Part shown: piece after piece, positions 16,376-24,713 of the stretch
How positions within the stretch are numbered: position 1 is the stretch's first letter
Layout of the letters: every line of letters begins with the position of its first letter
Assembly (NCBI RefSeq): GCF_017357105.1
Contig: NZ_CP071596.1
Coordinates: forward strand, 310,001-374,000
Direction of reading: 5' to 3'
Source of the DNA: Natronosalvus caseinilyticus
Lineage (GTDB): Archaea > Halobacteriota > Halobacteria > Halobacteriales > Natrialbaceae
Length of the DNA: 64,000 nucleotides
Program-made: the position numbers and the translations under genes
The notes under the pieces: model-generated
Databases searched by the model: none
Told to the model about the DNA's origin: nothing
What the model saw: only the letters and a program-made list of their open reading frames with translations

Positions 16376-16484
16376 TTATGCTTCTTGATAAAGTCAAAGC
16401 AGTGCTAGTGGAGACTCGAGTGTAAATCGAATCTGATGGAAGACTACTAGCCAGAGGGAAAATGCGCTGTAAAAGGGTTAAACC

Positions 16485-16513
16485 GTCCGGATTTTTGGTT
16501 TGGGGGTCCGGAC
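16485..16513 (-). terminator. Hairpin GTCCGGA / TCCGGAC after ferredoxin
   Basis: A seven-base-pair GC-rich stem with a 15-base loop lies about 50 bases after the ferredoxin stop codon, read on the minus strand, and is followed by a short T-rich stretch. It probably marks the end of the ferredoxin message. Archaeal termination relies mainly on the T-run, so the hairpin could instead stabilise the RNA end. Confidence 0.5.
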
Positions 16514-16561
16514 AGAAGTTGCACCGGTTCCGTTTGTTAAACGCACGTTGTACGTTATTGG

Positions 16562-16951
16562 TTAGATGACGCGGTTCTGCAGGTAGTCGAGGTGTTTCGC
16601 GTTGTAGACGATCTTGACCTCCTCGGACTCGGCAGTACCGATGCAGGTCAGGCGGACGTTCTTGTCCTCGACTTCCTCGTCGCTGAGGATCTGCTGCATG
16701 TCCATCTGGATCTCGCCCTCCTTGATGATGGCCGCACAGTTTGCACAGGCGCCGGCACGGCACGAGAAGGGCCAGTCGTAGCCCTGGGCCTCGGCGGACT
16801 CGAGGATGTACTCGCCCTCGTTGACCTCGAGGGTACCGTAGTCCTCGGCGTCGAAATCGGCGTCGGCGGCTTTTTCGAAGACGTCGTCGTCGTCGACACT
16901 CCATCCCTGGTCGTCCAGTACTTCGTAGTTGAGGTATTCTACCGTGGGCAT
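16562..16951 (-). CDS. Halophilic [2Fe-2S] ferredoxin, 129 aa
   Basis: Plant-type 2Fe-2S ferredoxin, the soluble electron carrier that in haloarchaea takes electrons from pyruvate and 2-oxoglutarate oxidoreductases. The cluster cysteines are in CRAGACANC and in VRLTCIG. The highly acidic N-terminal insertion ([20 protein letters not shown]) is the hallmark of the halophilic form. Length and sequence are typical. It is a single-gene unit with its own terminator. Confidence 0.95.
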   Translation of the reverse strand: MPTVEYLNYEVLDDQGWSVDDDDVFEKAADADFDAEDYGTLEVNEGEYILESAEAQGYDWPFSCRAGACANCAAIIKEGEIQMDMQQILSDEEVEDKNVRLTCIGTAESEEVKIVYNAKHLDYLQNRVI

Positions 16952-17044
16952 CAGGTGGCGCTTCGAGGCCCGTACTGGTATAGCTTGCTGTTCATTTGCA
17001 ACGGTTTATCAGTCCGGACAGTCCAGATCCGAGAACGGTCGGGC

Positions 17045-18226
17045 TCAAAACCCGAACAGCGGGACGAATCGGAAGGTGAGAAACGCTGCGACCGTCGAGA
17101 TGAGCGGAACGACGTTTTGCATCAGGATGACGCGAGCGGTCGTCGACGGGTCGAACAGGTCGGCCGCTTTCGGGATGTCCTCGGCACTCTCCTCGCCGAT
17201 TTCGGGCGGTCGTTCGCCCTCTTCGTCAGCCGTGAGCGCGCCGATCGAGACGGCCGTTTCCTCACCGCGGGCGGCGTCAGATAGCGTCGTCGTCCGGGTC
17301 GCGCGTCCCCAGCCCAGCCCGACGATGCACATGGTCGCGACGACGACAAAGCTGGCGGGAATCCCGATGAGCGAGAGGAAGATGACGATCGCCGAGGCCA
17401 CGACCGCGACGACGATCGCTGCCGTCAGCGGCAGGTTCGTGATGTCGTTGCCAAGCGTATCGAGTGTCCGGCGGGCGATGGTGAACGCCCCGACGGCGAC
17501 GGCGATCGAACCGATGACGATGAGCGGACCCAGGTCCAGGCCGCCGGCGCCGTAGATCGGGGCGATGGCGTTAGCGATGTTGCTCGTGCCCGAGCTGAAG
17601 GCCATCAAACAGCCGATGGCGACGACGACCAGGGCGCCGGTTCGCTGTCGACGGCCCGAGCCGTCGCGATAGGCAATCCTCGGGACCAGTCCGGATCGGT
17701 CGAGCGAGAGCATCGGCTCGCCGCCGCGTTTGGACTCGATGGCGACCCAGGCGTTGATTTGTGGGTAGAAGTACCGGCCGATGACGCCGGACACCCAGAA
17801 GCCGATGACCGGTGCAACGACCCACCAGATGGCGATCTCGAGGACGACGCCGACGTTCAACTCGCCGGTCGCGAACCCGAGCGCGGCGATGGCACCGACG
17901 GCTGTCATCGAGGTCGACGCGGGGACGCCCGCGTAGTTCCCGATGAAGAGCGCGCCGCCGATGAAAAAGAGGACGGCGACGTTGGCCTCGAGCGTGAAGA
18001 TGTCGCTGTCGGTGATGAGGTCGTTGCCGAGCGTGTCGACGACGGCAGGGCCGATGGTCCAGGCGCCGACGAAGAAGAAGATAGACATCAGTCCCGCGGC
18101 GGCGACCTTCGTGATGACGTTCGCGCCAACGGCGGGGCCGAACGCCGGGCCCGTGGTTGCGCCGCCGATGTTGTAGCCGACGAAAATCGCGACGAGAACA
18201 CCTGCGTATAACAGTATCTCCGACAC
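17045..18226 (-). CDS. PiT-family inorganic phosphate permease, 393 aa
   Basis: A membrane transporter that brings in phosphate with a cation. The two inverted PiT signatures are present: GYNIGGATTGPAFGPAVG near the N-terminus and SSGTSNIANAIAPI near the middle, with about ten hydrophobic helices and a charged loop between the halves. I start it at GTG 18226 (VSEILLYAGV); the frame runs further upstream but that part is hydrophilic and overlaps the promoter of hisA. It is divergent from hisA. Confidence 0.88.
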   Translation of the reverse strand: MSEILLYAGVLVAIFVGYNIGGATTGPAFGPAVGANVITKVAAAGLMSIFFFVGAWTIGPAVVDTLGNDLITDSDIFTLEANVAVLFFIGGALFIGNYAGVPASTSMTAVGAIAALGFATGELNVGVVLEIAIWWVVAPVIGFWVSGVIGRYFYPQINAWVAIESKRGGEPMLSLDRSGLVPRIAYRDGSGRRQRTGALVVVAIGCLMAFSSGTSNIANAIAPIYGAGGLDLGPLIVIGSIAVAVGAFTIARRTLDTLGNDITNLPLTAAIVVAVVASAIVIFLSLIGIPASFVVVATMCIVGLGWGRATRTTTLSDAARGEETAVSIGALTADEEGERPPEIGEESAEDIPKAADLFDPSTTARVILMQNVVPLISTVAAFLTFRFVPLFGF

Positions 18227-18413
18227 GGGTGAACGTATGGGGCAGGGGCCTAAAAACGCGCCTATTTGGGTCGGTCGGACGGTCAGACGCTTCAGCGGGC
18301 GACGATTCCGGGGGTCGGTACGAGCGTCAACAGGAGTGGAAAACGACGACCGTGGGACCGTATCGTAACCGAAAACCGGGGGCTTTACTCGCGTCGCCAC
18401 CTGCGTACTCCGC

Positions 18414-19151
18414 ATGAGCCAGCAGTTCACGACGTTCGAGGTGATTCCGGCGGTTGACGTCCAGGACGGCGAGGTCGTCCAACTCGTGCAGGGCGAACGC
18501 GGCACCGAGAAACGCTACGGAGACCCTGTCGACGCTGCGAGGCGGTGGATCGACGCCGGCGCGCGCAGCCTCCACCTGATCGACCTCGACGGTGCGTTCG
18601 AGGGCGAGCGAGCGAACGCCGACGCCATCGACGCCGTCCTCGAGGCCGTCGACGTGCCAACCCAGCTCGGCGGCGGCATTCGAACCGCCAGCGACGCGTT
18701 CGACCTCCTCGAGCGGGGCCTCGATCGAGTTATCCTGGGAACGGCAGCCGTCGAGAATCCCGACGTCGTAGCCGAGATCAGCGCCGAGTACCCGGACTCC
18801 GTCGTCGTCAGCCTCGACGCAAAAGACGGCGAGGTCGTCGTCGAGGGTTGGACCGAAGGCGCCGGCATCACGCCCGTCGACGCCGCGAGGCGGTACGACG
18901 ACCTCGGTGCCGCGGCGATCCTCTTCACGAACGTCGACGTCGAGGGCCAACTCGAGGGCGTCCGGACCGGCCCGGTCCGCGACCTCGTTGCGGCGACCGA
19001 CGTTCCAATCGTCGCGAGTGGCGGGGTAGCGTCGCTCGAGGACGTCGTGGCGCTTCGCGAGGCCGGGGCCGCGGCGGTCGTGGTCGGGAGCGCGCTCTAC
19101 GAGGGAGCGTTCACGCTCGAGGCGGCCCAGCGAGTGGCCGACGACGAGTGA
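18414..19151 (+). CDS. hisA: HisA, ProFAR isomerase, 245 aa
   Basis: Catalyses the fourth step of histidine synthesis, isomerising the aminoaldose ProFAR to the aminoketose PRFAR. The (beta/alpha)8 barrel signature is complete: IPAVDVQDGEVV with the N-terminal catalytic Asp, LGGGIRT, LGTAAVENP, SLDAKDG and ASGGVASLEDV phosphate-binding loops. Length is normal. hisB lies about 750 bases downstream on the same strand, separated by a convergent membrane gene, so the two are probably transcribed separately. Confidence 0.95.
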   Translation: MSQQFTTFEVIPAVDVQDGEVVQLVQGERGTEKRYGDPVDAARRWIDAGARSLHLIDLDGAFEGERANADAIDAVLEAVDVPTQLGGGIRTASDAFDLLERGLDRVILGTAAVENPDVVAEISAEYPDSVVVSLDAKDGEVVVEGWTEGAGITPVDAARRYDDLGAAAILFTNVDVEGQLEGVRTGPVRDLVAATDVPIVASGGVASLEDVVALREAGAAAVVVGSALYEGAFTLEAAQRVADDE

Positions 19152-19250
19152 TTCGGCGGACGATGTGACGATCGTTTGCCGACGATGGACGAACGTATCG
19201 CCAATCGAGGTGTCCGATGACGTGTGAAAAGTGGAGTAGATTGTGGTACG

Positions 19251-19350
19251 TGAGTCGAGGGTGGAGGGTCGAGGTTGGAAGAGTGGAAGTCGGGGTCGAG
19301 GGCGGAGGGCGGAGGGCGGAGGACAGGGGTGGAGTTGGAGGGTTGGAGGG
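19251..19350 (+). repeat. Purine-rich low-complexity tract with G-quadruplex motif
   Basis: About 100 bases of almost pure G and A on the plus strand, built from GGAGGG-like units, including a GGAGGGC unit repeated in tandem. Bases 19292-19316 fit the canonical quadruplex pattern, four runs of at least three G separated by loops of exactly four bases. It lies in the gap between convergent genes, where it could affect termination. Confidence 0.75.
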
Positions 19351-19368
19351 CCCCAGCAGTGTCGACCG

Positions 19369-19644
19369 TCAGTGCTGATTGTAGCCGTGACCGGCGTACA
19401 GGGCGAAGACGTTGACGACCAGCAACGTCACGAACGTCAGGGCGATCGTCGGATCGTTCAGGCCGCCCGCGAGGAGGGGCAGGTACGCGAACGGCAGCGC
19501 GATGGCGATCCAGAAGCTCAGGAACTGTGCTGAGGGCCTGACGACGCCGAGCGTCTGGCGAAGTCGGGAACTGTACTGGCTGACTGCTTCGGGGGAGGGC
19601 GTGAGCGATTCAGTCGAGGGCGGGGACGGATTTGGCATGGTCAT
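19369..19644 (-). CDS. Two-helix membrane protein, 91 aa
   Basis: Not assigned to a named family. The N-terminal 20 residues are Pro/Ser/Thr-rich, then two hydrophobic helices follow (FLSFWIAIALPFAYLPLLAG and ALTFVTLLVVNVFALYAG). It ends GYNQH. I start at the ATG at 19644; one two codons later is equally good, and further-upstream ATGs give a non-conserved-looking tail. Small two-helix proteins like this are common and conserved in haloarchaea. Confidence 0.7.
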   Translation of the reverse strand: MTMPNPSPPSTESLTPSPEAVSQYSSRLRQTLGVVRPSAQFLSFWIAIALPFAYLPLLAGGLNDPTIALTFVTLLVVNVFALYAGHGYNQH

Positions 19645-19907
19645 CGAACACCTCTGGGTAGCAGAGACATTCACTGCACCCATCATATAAGGGGACGAAC
19701 ATTGGGGTCGTTTCGGTCCGTTTCACCGATTATGGACCGGGGTATCGAGTGCCTGAAACTCATTTAGAACGCTCATAAAATTTTAAAACCGTATTAGAAG
19801 CGGTAATTTCTGTCGTCGAGTACAGCCCCAATTGAGGGCCCAACCCGAGCCGATCTGACGCCGTCTCGAGCGCAATCGCCTTGTATCGGCCGCCGCATAC
19901 CTCGAGC

Positions 19908-20495
19908 ATGAGCCAGCGAACGGCGACCGTCTCCCGCGAAACGGGCGAGACCAGCATCGAGTGCACCCTCGCCATCGACGGATCGGGAACGGCCGAGGTC
20001 GACACCGGGATCGGCTTCTTCGATCACATGTGTACCGCCTTCGCCAAGCACGGCCTGTTCGACCTCGAACTCGAGTGCGACGGTGACCTCCACGTCGACG
20101 ACCACCACACCGTCGAGGACGTCGCCATCGTCGTCGGGACCGCGTTCGACGAGGCGCTGGGCGATCGCGCGGGAATCGTCCGGTACGCCGACCGGCGCGT
20201 CCCGCTCGACGAGGCGGTCGCCGACGCGGTCGTCGACGTGAGCGGGCGCTCCCGGTTTTACTTCGACGGCACGTTCTCACAGGATCGGATCGGGGAGTTC
20301 ACGAGCGACATGGCGCGTCACTTCGCCGAGTCGCTGGCGATGCACGCCGGACTCACCCTCCACCTGGCCGTCGACGGCGAGAACGCCCACCACGAGGTCG
20401 AGGCGCTATTCAAGGCACTCGCACGAACGCTCGACGACGCGACGCGAATCGACGAGCGGCGCGAGGGAACGCCGAGCACCAAAGGAACGCTCTAG
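19908..20495 (+). CDS. hisB: HisB, imidazoleglycerol-phosphate dehydratase, 195 aa
   Basis: Removes water from imidazoleglycerol phosphate in histidine synthesis. The metal-binding repeats are intact: [28 protein letters not shown] and [14 protein letters not shown]. The ATG at 19908 gives the standard N-terminus ([12 protein letters not shown]). Very AT-rich sequence near 19784-19798 lies upstream and could be its promoter. Length matches stand-alone archaeal HisB. Confidence 0.95.
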   Translation: MSQRTATVSRETGETSIECTLAIDGSGTAEVDTGIGFFDHMCTAFAKHGLFDLELECDGDLHVDDHHTVEDVAIVVGTAFDEALGDRAGIVRYADRRVPLDEAVADAVVDVSGRSRFYFDGTFSQDRIGEFTSDMARHFAESLAMHAGLTLHLAVDGENAHHEVEALFKALARTLDDATRIDERREGTPSTKGTL

Positions 20496-20522
20496 CGACG
20501 GCGACGATGACGACGACGTCCG

Positions 20523-21173
20523 CTACGGCCGTCGCAACTGGTCCCCGTCTTCGACGAGTTTCCCCTCCGCAAGCGCGTGGTCGATGATCGCGTCGACCTC
20601 GTGGTTCTCGAGGTCGTAGGCGCCGGCGGCGAGTCCTTCGAGGTCGGCGCGGTCCATCGGGAGTTCGCGGTTGCGGAGGAGTCGAAGGACCTTGCCGTAG
20701 GCGGCTGGCGGCTGCGAGTCGTTGCCCGACGCGGATTCAATATTTCGATCGTCGGGTTCAGCGTCGACTTCAGCTGACTCTTGCTCGATGTCGGCGTTCG
20801 GTTCTGTCGTGACGCCCTGTCCGCTTGCTCGAGCGGCGCCTCCGGCGTTGTCGCTTCGGCTTCCGTCAGCGGCCCGAGTTTCGTCGTTTCCGCCGATCGA
20901 TACGGCGACGTCATCGGTTTCGGGAGGCGTGCCGCCGATTTCGGAAGCGACGCCGTCGCGCGAGGAACGTCCGTTTCCGTCGCGCCCGCTCTCGTTCCCG
21001 CCCTCGAGTCGGTCGAGTAACGGCTCGAGAAGCGTCTCCAGGCGGTCGTGGCAGGCATTACAGAGAACCGCGCGCCGTTGTTCGTGCTCGCCCGGCTCGA
21101 GCGCCGCCGGGACGATCTCGAACGTGCCGGCGGCCGGTTCTCCACAGAAGTCACAGGTATGGATTGCGCGCAT
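20523..21173 (-). CDS. Zinc-finger and winged-helix-like protein, 216 aa
   Basis: Haloarchaeal protein of unknown role. The N-terminus has a four-cysteine zinc site (C7-x2-C10 and C38-x2-C41). Residues 55-145 are polar, repetitive and probably disordered. The last 70 residues (KVLRLLRNRELPMDRADLEGL and on, ending KLVEDGDQLRRP) look like a small winged helix. It is probably a transcription-related protein. The ATG at 21173 starts right before the zinc site and is preferred over the one at 21200. Confidence 0.75.
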   Translation of the reverse strand: MRAIHTCDFCGEPAAGTFEIVPAALEPGEHEQRRAVLCNACHDRLETLLEPLLDRLEGGNESGRDGNGRSSRDGVASEIGGTPPETDDVAVSIGGNDETRAADGSRSDNAGGAARASGQGVTTEPNADIEQESAEVDAEPDDRNIESASGNDSQPPAAYGKVLRLLRNRELPMDRADLEGLAAGAYDLENHEVDAIIDHALAEGKLVEDGDQLRRP

Positions 21174-21435
21174 AGCCGTTCGTCCGAACCGGACGACCAA
21201 AAACGTGAGTCAGACGCGATGGGCTCGGTAGATCGAACAAATGTCACATCGTCACGAATCGGACCGCCGCACTCGTATCTCACTGGCCGACAACGAGCGG
21301 CAGAGTCATGTTCATTGAGAACATATCACACATAGCCTGTCCTGGGTAGGGGTACCTGCGACGGGCCACGAATCCGACGGTGGCGACGTCACACGCGTCG
21401 TCCATCCCCCGTATTCTGCGACACACCAGCCGTGA

Positions 21436-22596
21436 TCACTCGAGTGCCAGCACCGACGAGGCCGTTCGTTCGACGGCCTCGAGATCGGCCTCCGGGGCGT
21501 AGACGCCGAGTCGCCACTGGGCGCGCTGAGCGGCCTGCAACCCCTGGACGAGCGGCGACTGTTCGTGGAGTCGGCGGATAGAGCCGCCGACGACGACGCG
21601 CGTCTCGGTCTCGGGCATGCTCGGCCGGCCGGGACAGTCGACGACGACCGACCGGGGGTCGACGTCGGCCCGGTTGGCGACGTCGTCCTCGAGTTCCCGG
21701 ACCTCGTCGTGGTCGGCCTCGAGCAGCCACTCCGGAACCGCCTCGAGTTCGGCCCAGGCCGCTCGTTTGTAGAGGCGCCGTTCCGCGAGTCGGGCCGCGA
21801 AATCGGTAGTGGACTGGCACTCGCGCAGCGCCGACAGGAGGTCCGCATCGGTCATCCGGGCGAACCGCTCGGCAGTCAGGTCGGTCTCCTCGAGCAGGGT
21901 CTCGGAGGCGCGCTCGAGCATCGAGCCCGCAATTCGGGAGACGTGATGGCGATAGACGGTCGCGTTCATCAGCGCACGGGCAACGAGCAGGCTCTCGGCG
22001 GTAGCGACGTTGCCCTCCTCCAGGACGAGTGCGTCGTCGACGAACTGGAGGACTCGAACGAGCCGCCCCGGGTCGACCGTGCCGTAGGGGACGCCCGTGT
22101 GGTGGGCGTCGCGCACGAGGTAGTCCATCCGGTCGACGTCGAGGTCCCCCGAAACGAGCTGGCCGAGTTTGCCCTCACCGGCGATCAGGTTCGCGACCAC
22201 CTCCGGTGCCAGGCCATGGGACTCGAGAACAGCCGCCAGTTCTGAGTCCTCGAAGAGGTGGTGAACGTCGTCGTGGTGACGTCCGAGGTGGCGCTCGATG
22301 ATCCGTTCGGTCTGGTGGCCGTAGGGGCCGTGGCCGACGTCGTGGAGCAGGGCCGCCGCACGGACGGCCTCCGCGCGGGCCCCCTCGATACCGAGGTGGG
22401 TGAGCGCCTGGCGCGCGAGGTGGTAGACCCCGAGGCTGTGTTCGAACCGGGTGTGGCTGGCTGAGGGATAGACCAGTCGGACGGTCGAGAGCTGTTTGAC
22501 GTACCGGAGTCGCTGCATCGCCGCCGTGTCCAGGAGATCCTGTGCGACGCCGTCGACCTCGACGTAGTCGTGGACGGCGTCTTTGATCGCGTTCAT
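21436..22596 (-). CDS. HD-domain phosphohydrolase (dGTPase-like), 386 aa
   Basis: Metal-dependent phosphohydrolase. The HD metal ligands are visible as H53 (RFEHSLG), H85-D86 (LLHDVGHGPYGH) and a later Asp in VDRMDYLVRD. This layout (VYPSASHTRFEHSLG, then LLHDVGHGPY) is that of SAMHD1/dGTPase-type HD proteins, which hydrolyse nucleotides, but the exact substrate cannot be read from sequence. The length is typical of archaeal members. Confidence 0.88.
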   Translation of the reverse strand: MNAIKDAVHDYVEVDGVAQDLLDTAAMQRLRYVKQLSTVRLVYPSASHTRFEHSLGVYHLARQALTHLGIEGARAEAVRAAALLHDVGHGPYGHQTERIIERHLGRHHDDVHHLFEDSELAAVLESHGLAPEVVANLIAGEGKLGQLVSGDLDVDRMDYLVRDAHHTGVPYGTVDPGRLVRVLQFVDDALVLEEGNVATAESLLVARALMNATVYRHHVSRIAGSMLERASETLLEETDLTAERFARMTDADLLSALRECQSTTDFAARLAERRLYKRAAWAELEAVPEWLLEADHDEVRELEDDVANRADVDPRSVVVDCPGRPSMPETETRVVVGGSIRRLHEQSPLVQGLQAAQRAQWRLGVYAPEADLEAVERTASSVLALE

Positions 22597-22739
22597 GGGC
22601 GTACTCGCGGCGGGAGTGTCAAAACGAAATCGGAACCGTCGCGACCGGGTTTTCGTTCACGATCTCGTTCTCGGTTTCGTCCCCGAGTCGACGCACACGA
22701 ATCGAAACGCCCCTGTGCTCCCGGTCCCTCGAATACCGT

Positions 22740-23588
22740 ATGCCGACCGTACGGAACCGCGGCGCGTCGCTGTTCTACAGCGCCGAGGGCGAGGATGGCG
22801 ACGAGGGCCCGCCGGTCGTCTTCGTCAACGAGGCCGGACTCGGCGGCTGGCTCTGGAGCTGGCAACACGCCTCCCTGGCCGGTCCCTTCGAGACCGTCGT
22901 TTGGGACCTTCGCGGGACCGGACGCTCCGAGGAAACGGCCGGGCCGCACGACCTCGAGACGCTCGCGAGCGATTTCGAGGCCATCTGCCGCGAGGTCGAG
23001 AGCCGGAGCGTCCACGCCGTCGGCCTGGGACTCGGCGGTGCCATCGCTCTCGAGGCCGCCCGCTCGAGCGGGCGCGTCGAAACGCTGACGCTCCTGGGAA
23101 CCGCCGCACACGGGTCGGTATTCGACCTCGAGCCCCTGCTCGACGCGCCGGAGTCCAACGGGAGAGAACCGAGCGGCGATCCGACGGCCGCCCCAGACGA
23201 CCGACGCAACGCGATTCGAACCACCCTCGAGTCCGCCCTCTCCGCGGACTTTCGGGACCGCCAGCCGGACGTCGTCGACGGCATCGTCGACTGGCGCCTC
23301 GAGGGCGACGCCGATCCCGCCGGGCGACAGGCACAACTCGCCGCTCTCGCCGAGTTCGACGCCCGAGATTGGCTCGTCGAGGTCACCCAGCCGACACAGG
23401 TCCTCCACGGGACGGCCGACGCGCTCGTTCCACCCGACGCCGGACGCGACCTCGCCAACGGCCTGCCGAGAGGGACGTTCGTTCCGCTCGAGGGCGCTGG
23501 CCACCTCGCGAACGTCGAACGCTCTCGGGCGGTGAACGATCGCTTGTTCGGGTTCCTCGAGGGTCACACCGATGGCCTCGAGCGGTGA
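22740..23588 (+). CDS. Alpha/beta-hydrolase fold protein lacking the nucleophile serine, 282 aa
   Basis: Has the whole alpha/beta-hydrolase layout: VVFVNEAGLGGWLWSW oxyanion region, VVWDLRGTGRSE, nucleophile elbow, ...GTADALVPPDAG with the acid Asp, and GAGHLANVER with the His. At the elbow, however, the residue that should be Ser is glycine: GLGLG at 95-99, coded GGC CTG GGA CTC GGC. With Asp and His kept but no nucleophile, it is either a non-hydrolytic member (lyase, binding protein or accessory) or uses a different residue. The gene is intact and codon use is like its neighbours. Confidence 0.8.
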   Translation: MPTVRNRGASLFYSAEGEDGDEGPPVVFVNEAGLGGWLWSWQHASLAGPFETVVWDLRGTGRSEETAGPHDLETLASDFEAICREVESRSVHAVGLGLGGAIALEAARSSGRVETLTLLGTAAHGSVFDLEPLLDAPESNGREPSGDPTAAPDDRRNAIRTTLESALSADFRDRQPDVVDGIVDWRLEGDADPAGRQAQLAALAEFDARDWLVEVTQPTQVLHGTADALVPPDAGRDLANGLPRGTFVPLEGAGHLANVERSRAVNDRLFGFLEGHTDGLER

Positions 23589-23891
23589 GTGCTTAGAGCG
23601 AAGGCCTTGAACAGCGCCTCGAGCGGCGAGTACCACAGCGGTACCAGCCGCAGACGAAGGGGCTGACACCAAAAATCGGATGGGGAACTGACGGTATCCG
23701 GTGGATTCATGCTCGCTCAGTCCGCAGTAGAACCTGCACGGGGGCGGGCGGAATCAGTCTGTCGACTCGATCGTCAACGTTCCACCCACATCACCTATCA
23801 ACCACCACATCCCCCGTGTTTTTCCCGAAAGCGATCGGTCGAGTCGACCACGGGCACAAGGTCTTACTGTCCAGAGCACGTGGCTAGACCA
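23589..23891. other. Intergenic region
   Basis: No gene is seen in these 303 bases. The frame of the following amidotransferase stays open back to 23709, but that part lacks the acidic composition of the protein and I treat it as leader. Nothing structured was noticed. Confidence 0.45.
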
Positions 23892-24626
23892 ATGACACAG
23901 GTGCGGCTCGCGCTGCTCAACGCCGCCTACGAGGGCGAGAGCACGCGGCGGAACTTTCGACGCGAACTCGACGCCTCGCTCGCCGAGTTCGACATCACTG
24001 ACGGCGAACTCCCGGAGACGTACGACTACGACGGCGTCGTCGTGACCGGCTCCCGAGCGTCGGTCTACTGGGACGAACCGTGGATCGGTCCCACCAGAGA
24101 GTGGGTCGCCGAGGCAATCGACCGCGACATCCCTCACCTGGGGGTCTGCTGGGGACACCAGCTGCTCGCGGACGTACTAGGGGGGACCGTCGACGACATG
24201 GGCGACTACGAAGTCGGGTACAGCGAGATCGAACGCCTCGAGGACAGCCGGCTGTTCGAGGGCCTCGACGAGCGCTTCACCGCCTACACCAGCCACTCGG
24301 ATGCTGTCGTCGAACTCCCGCCCGGTGCCACGCCGCTGGCCGAAAACGAATACTCGAATCACGGATACGCCTGCGGCCGGGTCTTCGGAGTGCAGTTCCA
24401 CCCCGAATTCGACCAGCCGACGATGCGAAAACTGCTCGAGAACAAGGACCTCGAGCCGGTCTACCGTGACCACTTGCTCGAGCAGGTCACAGACGAAAAT
24501 CACGCCAGAACCCGCCCTGCGAGCCTGGTTTTCGAGAACTTTACCGACTACGTCCGCGAGTTGCAAGCGAGTGCCGATAGGGAGCACGAATCGACGGGAC
24601 TGGACACCACCGATATTTCAGCCTGA
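23892..24626 (+). CDS. Class I glutamine amidotransferase, 244 aa
   Basis: Hydrolyses glutamine to ammonia, or a related gamma-glutamyl bond. The nucleophile is in GVCWGHQLLAD (C86), and the catalytic His/Glu pair in GVQFHPEFD. It is a free-standing single-domain protein of the GMP synthase-glutaminase type, not guaA itself (no partner domain or neighbour). The ATG at 23892 begins MTQVRLALLN, the proper first strand. The physiological substrate is unknown. Confidence 0.85.
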   Translation: MTQVRLALLNAAYEGESTRRNFRRELDASLAEFDITDGELPETYDYDGVVVTGSRASVYWDEPWIGPTREWVAEAIDRDIPHLGVCWGHQLLADVLGGTVDDMGDYEVGYSEIERLEDSRLFEGLDERFTAYTSHSDAVVELPPGATPLAENEYSNHGYACGRVFGVQFHPEFDQPTMRKLLENKDLEPVYRDHLLEQVTDENHARTRPASLVFENFTDYVRELQASADREHESTGLDTTDISA

Positions 24627-24713
24627 CAGGGCCGCTACCAGCGGCGACCGGAATTCCCAGCCTACAGGAATCAGCGAGTCGGATAGATGTGCATGCTCCG
24701 TACCGGTAGCTAC

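Larger units (their letters stand above)
1..16430. mobile_element. Integrated element carrying replication and defence genes (right part)
   Basis: The stretch up to about 16.4 kb is visibly richer in A+T than the rest and almost lacks CTCGAG, which is scattered densely through every gene after it. It carries a tyrosine recombinase at its left end, a helicase-primase pair of plasmid/virus type, several tiny proteins and a block of phage-defence genes. Together these suggest an integrated plasmid or integrative element with a defence cargo. The left boundary lies outside the window. The right boundary is inferred between the small gene ending at 16375 and the ferredoxin terminator at 16485. I did not find a tRNA gene or a convincing attachment repeat at the right side. 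Confidence 0.7.

Noticed and set aside
16376-16560. tRNA gene or attachment repeat at the right edge of the element
   Set aside because: No cloverleaf with a T-loop GGTTCGAATCC and matching stems was found; only the ferredoxin terminator hairpin is present.
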